A DNA stretch of 21,951 bases from JBQTHI01 sp052390035 (GTDB lineage: Bacteria > Actinomycetota > Acidimicrobiia > Spongiisociales > ZC4RG35). The position numbers and the translations under genes are program-made. The DNA lies in assembly GCA_052390035.1 (NCBI GenBank), contig JBQTHI010000030.1, forward strand, positions 1 to 21,951, given 5' to 3'. This document shows positions 21,675-21,951 of this stretch, one piece after another. The notes beneath the pieces are model-generated. The model saw nothing but the letters and a program-made list of their open reading frames with translations. It was not told the origin of the DNA and did no database searches. Each line of letters opens with the position of its first letter. The first letter of the stretch is position 1.

Positions 21675-21951
21675 TTATCCGCTGGCCGGCACGACGGCGG
21701 CGGAGAGTATCTCCTGGCCGTGTGAGCGAAGCTCAGCCCGGACTTCATTTCCGGCTCGTTTCGTGACCAGAGAGGCGCCGCGACCAGCAAGCAAGGGCGC
21801 CCGATAGCGGAAGCGGGCGCTGGCCACCGGGGCCGGAACCGCCCAGTCGGCTCCGACCAAGCGCAGCACCCAGGCAGACTGCAACAAGCCGTGGACGGCG
21901 ATGCCGGGGAGGCCGGCGGCCACCGCCGATTTGTGGTCCCAGTGGATCGGG
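21675..21951 (-). CDS. MaoC-family hydratase/dehydratase, C-terminal part (cut by right edge)
   Basis: About 91 residues are visible, and the gene continues upstream beyond the window. PIHWDHKSAVAAGLPGIAVHG is the hot-dog-fold hydratase-2 signature, with the catalytic-region histidine in the H-x5-A pattern. It is followed by LRLVGADWAVPAPVASARFRYRAPL, typical of MaoC-type acyl-CoA dehydratases. Such proteins hydrate enoyl-CoA or form dehydratase subunits of mycolate-like/FAS pathways; the substrate cannot be told from this fragment. It ends in TAA at 21675. Confidence 0.85.
   Translation of the reverse strand, partial: PIHWDHKSAVAAGLPGIAVHGLLQSAWVLRLVGADWAVPAPVASARFRYRAPLLAGRGASLVTKRAGNEVRAELRSHGQEILSAAVVPASG

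Overview
The window is high-GC bacterial chromosome and looks like an actinobacterium, most probably from an uncultivated Acidimicrobiia-like lineage. That placement is inferred from GC-rich third positions, a polyphosphate glucokinase, an AbiEi/DUF559-type nuclease gene, a tRNA without encoded CCA, and many genes that appear leaderless, with a TANNNT -10 box 6-8 nt before the start codon. No marker suitable for species assignment is present. Nearly all of it is core metabolism and translation.

Layout. 1-1320: the start of a secreted protein (minus, cut by the left edge) behind a 330-aa primary-type sigma factor. 1459-4325: a YyaL-type DUF255 thioredoxin-fold protein (plus) overlapping tail to tail with heme A synthase (minus). 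4362-5321: a cystathionine beta-synthase/cysteine synthase family enzyme. 5322-5641: a gene-free convergent interval holding a long palindromic repeat (copy A) and a strongly structured, unidentified RNA-like segment. 5642-7495: anti-sigma factor and ECF sigma factor (overlapping by 4 nt), then a membrane-anchored XRE-type regulator. 7532-9802: malic enzyme fused to a phosphotransacetylase-like domain, divergent from a small unknown gene. 10234-13774: hflX, then ppgK and gnd as a divergent pair whose promoters appear to interlock. 13775-14988: an AbiEi-like/DUF559 PD-(D/E)XK nuclease gene framed by inverted copies of the repeat seen at copy A, with short tandem repeats at one edge. 15238-17784: M1 aminopeptidase. 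17788-21587: the classic tRNA-Trp - secE - nusG - rplK - rplA - rplJ - rplL cluster on the minus strand, with a terminator-like hairpin between rplA and rplJ and an L10-leader-type attenuator before rplJ. 21675-21951: the C-terminal end of a MaoC-family hydratase, cut by the right edge.

How the genes fit together. PpgK (glucose to glucose 6-phosphate, using polyphosphate), Gnd (6-phosphogluconate oxidation) and MaeB-type malic enzyme all feed carbon toward NADPH. The ribosomal/transcription cluster is one or two transcripts, with autoregulation expected at the L10 leader.

Three points deserve most attention: (i) nusG carries an in-frame amber codon where NusG proteins have a conserved tyrosine, although TAG is used as a normal stop by five neighbouring genes; (ii) the nuclease gene sits inside perfect 15-bp (44-bp imperfect) inverted repeats with a third dispersed copy 8.5 kb away, an arrangement like REP elements with their RAYT transposases but with a different nuclease fold; (iii) the unidentified structured segment at 5446-5605.
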